Positions 62,330-64,000 of a stretch of DNA of 64,000 nt are shown here, one piece after another. How positions within the stretch are numbered: position 1 is the first letter of the stretch; every line of letters begins with the position of its first letter. The DNA comes from Bradyrhizobium sp. NAS96.2 (GTDB lineage Bacteria; Pseudomonadota; Alphaproteobacteria; Rhizobiales; Xanthobacteraceae). Made by a program: the position numbers and the translations under genes. The notes under the pieces were generated by a model. It searched no databases. It worked only from the letters and a program-made list of their open reading frames with translations, and was not told the origin of the DNA. The stretch is taken from the NCBI RefSeq assembly GCF_001908235.1, contig NZ_LGHK01000024.1, positions 1 through 64,000 on the forward strand, read 5' to 3'.

Positions 62330-63088
62330 TCAGCGCGGCTGATCGAGATAGTTGTGGCAGCGCTTGGCGCGGGACAGCGTCAGGTCGGTCATGATGTGGC
62401 TGCACGCGACGATCTCGCGCACCGGAAAGTCGGCCATCGGTGCCAATGCGTGGGCGAACAGCTCGAGCCGCGCCGGGCCGGTCCATGCGCCCTTGACGGT
62501 GATGTCGGTGATCTCGGAGCGCAGCAGCTCGCAGATGCGTGGCTCGCCCGCCGGCTTCGGGCTGTCATAGGTCCACAGGATTTTCAGCATGAAGGTCGGC
62601 ACGCAGATCTCGGCCTTCGCCTTCTCGAGGTCCACCGCACGGTGCTTGTAGCCCATCGTCGCGGTGGCAACCCGCAGCGTGCCGTAATCCATCGTTCCCA
62701 CCAGCGTGTCGGAATCGACGTAGAGCCTCGGCTTGCCGATCACCTTGGGGTAGCCGCTGATTTCGCGGCCGGATGCCAGCGCCGGCAAATTGTCGAGATA
62801 CATGGCGTGAAGGTATTCACCCTTCTCGTCGCCGAAGCGCACCTGGACCGCCTGGCCGCATTCGGTGTAGTCGCCAAGACCCGAGGTGTCGGGCATCCGC
62901 ATGATTTCCCAGCGGACCAGCGGGTCGTCGATCTCCAGCGGCTCGGGAACCGCGGCGCGCAACGCTTCGATATCGGTACGATACAGGATGTTCAGGTATT
63001 CGCGGTTGGTGAAACGAAACGGTCCGCGGGGAAATGCCGGCGCGCCGATCGGCGTGGTCAGCTGCTTGAGAACGTCTTCCCGTCGCAT
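62330..63088 (-). CDS. acetoacetate decarboxylase family protein
   Basis: A 252-residue protein closely like clostridial Adc: VDSDTLVGTMDYGTLRVATA (about residues 123-142) and TMGYKHRAVD. The Schiff-base lysine is Lys115 in GREISGYPKVIGKP; Glu76 and Arg29 also fall at the positions I recall for the Clostridium enzyme. The residue after Lys115 is Val, where the clostridial enzyme has Lys116. It would decarboxylate acetoacetate or another 3-oxo acid. The ATG at 63088 has GGGAGGAGCGG; longer starts are rejected. It is the first gene of the minus-strand operon. Confidence 0.88.
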   Translation of the reverse strand: MRREDVLKQLTTPIGAPAFPRGPFRFTNREYLNILYRTDIEALRAAVPEPLEIDDPLVRWEIMRMPDTSGLGDYTECGQAVQVRFGDEKGEYLHAMYLDNLPALASGREISGYPKVIGKPRLYVDSDTLVGTMDYGTLRVATATMGYKHRAVDLEKAKAEICVPTFMLKILWTYDSPKPAGEPRICELLRSEITDITVKGAWTGPARLELFAHALAPMADFPVREIVACSHIMTDLTLSRAKRCHNYLDQPR

Positions 63089-63323
63089 CCGCTCCTCCCG
63101 TGATAACGCTTGGTCAATGCACGCCTCCGGCTGCATGCCGCTTGTCGAGCAAGGCATCGCGAGCCTAGCGATCTTGCGAAACGGAGAAAGGTGCGATTGG
63201 ACCGCCGACCGGGTGACTTCCGGACGCGGAAGGCGGCGCGCAAGGCCCGCGCGATCCGATCATTGCGTCGCGCACGCGATCGGGCTTACGCTCGGAACGG
63301 TCGATCAATAGCAAGGGAGGAGC

Positions 63324-64000
63324 GTGCGGAATGCCAGGGGGCAAGCGGTCGTCATGACCAGGCAAGATCCGCAAGCCAGCGAACCGCCAAGTCGAACGTC
63401 AGCCGGTTTTTCGCAGCGCATCTTCCCGCCGCATTCGATCGCGGCCATTGCGGCCGAGCTTGGCGAGCAGGGCATTGATCCATCGATGGTCCTCGAAGGG
63501 ACCAGGCTTGGCATCGCCCAGCTCGAGTCCCATACGACGCGAATATCGTATCGGCAGCTCGACACGGTGATCCGCAATGCGCTGCGGCTGGCAAAGGACC
63601 CCGCTATTGCGTTGCACTCGGGCGCGCGAATGCATGTCACCGCCTATGGCATGTACGGATACGCGCTGCTGAGCAGCGCAACGCACGCGGAGGCGCGCGA
63701 CTTCGCGGCGCGGTACATCCGCGTGGTGGGTCCGTTCTGCGATTTTGGCCTGTCGTATAATGGTGAGAGAGTGGTGGCAACCTTCCAGCCCATGCATTGG
63801 CCGAATCCGACCGAGAGCGTGCATCGCTTCGCGGTGGAGTTCGCGCTGGCCGCGCATCTGACCACCATTCGCGACCGCTCCGGTCAGAGCTTCGGGTTTT
63901 CGCGCGTGCTGCTCGACTATGCGCCGCCGTCCACAGCAGCCTATCAAAGCCTTTTCCAATGTCCGGTGCTCTTCAATCAACTGCATTGCGGATACGAATA
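63324..64000 (+). CDS. AraC family regulator (partial, runs off the window)
   Basis: At least 225 residues of a regulator closely similar to the one at 58555: ISYRQLDTVIRNALRLAKDP, MYGYALLSSATHAEARDFAA, RVVGPFCDFGLSYNG and HWPNPTESVHRFAVEFALAA match its ligand domain position for position. The HTH domain lies beyond 64000. The gene diverges from the acetoacetate decarboxylase operon across 235 bp, so it is the likely regulator of that operon. The start may be the GTG at 63324 behind AAGGGAGG or the ATG at 63354. Confidence 0.85.
   Translation, partial: MRNARGQAVVMTRQDPQASEPPSRTSAGFSQRIFPPHSIAAIAAELGEQGIDPSMVLEGTRLGIAQLESHTTRISYRQLDTVIRNALRLAKDPAIALHSGARMHVTAYGMYGYALLSSATHAEARDFAARYIRVVGPFCDFGLSYNGERVVATFQPMHWPNPTESVHRFAVEFALAAHLTTIRDRSGQSFGFSRVLLDYAPPSTAAYQSLFQCPVLFNQLHCGYE

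Overview
The window reads as chromosomal DNA of a Bradyrhizobium-like alphaproteobacterium. The evidence is high GC with strong G/C in third codon positions, an NdvA-type glucan exporter, several rhizobial-style palindromic repeats (141-254, 6875-6962, 10618-10742, 12710-12732), many acyl-CoA enzymes and ABC importers, and a candidate CtrA box. No database was searched; the genus is an inference. I saw no rRNA, tRNA, CRISPR array, insertion sequence, integrase or phage gene.

Region 1 (1-20.4 kb) is general metabolism and envelope: peroxiredoxin, a DUF924 gene behind fadD, a D,D-carboxypeptidase with a histone-like tail, NdvA, an NMT1-type binding protein, a stand-alone HisE-like enzyme, a DedA/YqaA membrane protein, two nitronate-monooxygenase-like paralogues, a thioesterase, a hybrid histidine kinase, a secreted alpha/beta hydrolase and a second acyl-CoA synthetase.

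Region 2 (20.4-25.5 kb) is the most unusual part. A TIR-domain gene diverges from a tight plus-strand run of patatin-like phospholipase, SLOG-like Rossmann protein, and a nucleoside-deoxyribosyltransferase-like protein with a C-terminal helical repeat region resembling the TRAFs-binding/DUF4071 region of animal ASK kinases. It looks like an NAD+/nucleotide-linked conflict (immune) or stress-signalling locus that has no CD-NTase. An O-methyltransferase/TetR pair and small exported or membrane proteins follow.

Region 3 (28.3-38.6 kb) is one long operon. It holds a glycerol/polyol-type ABC importer (binding protein, two permeases, a 66-residue membrane protein, two ATPases), then dhaL, dhaM, HPr, enzyme I, a small HTH-like protein and dhaK. 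It therefore encodes both uptake and a complete dedicated PEP phosphorelay to dihydroxyacetone kinase.

Region 4 (38.7-48.7 kb) is a MarR-controlled catabolic cluster: flavin reductase, HpaB-type monooxygenase, cupin, a complete Liv-type ABC importer, a DUF2848 protein and an amidase. The likely theme is uptake and oxidation of an aromatic or N-heterocyclic compound followed by hydrolysis. The substrate is unknown.

Region 5 (48.7-64 kb) holds a TPR/O-GlcNAc-transferase-like protein, a third acyl-CoA synthetase, a GNAT enzyme, a DUF3100-M20 aminoacylase-serine dehydratase operon, and a CoA-transferase/3-hydroxyacyl-CoA dehydrogenase/acetoacetate decarboxylase operon lying between two closely related AraC-type regulators. 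The second regulator runs off the end of the window.
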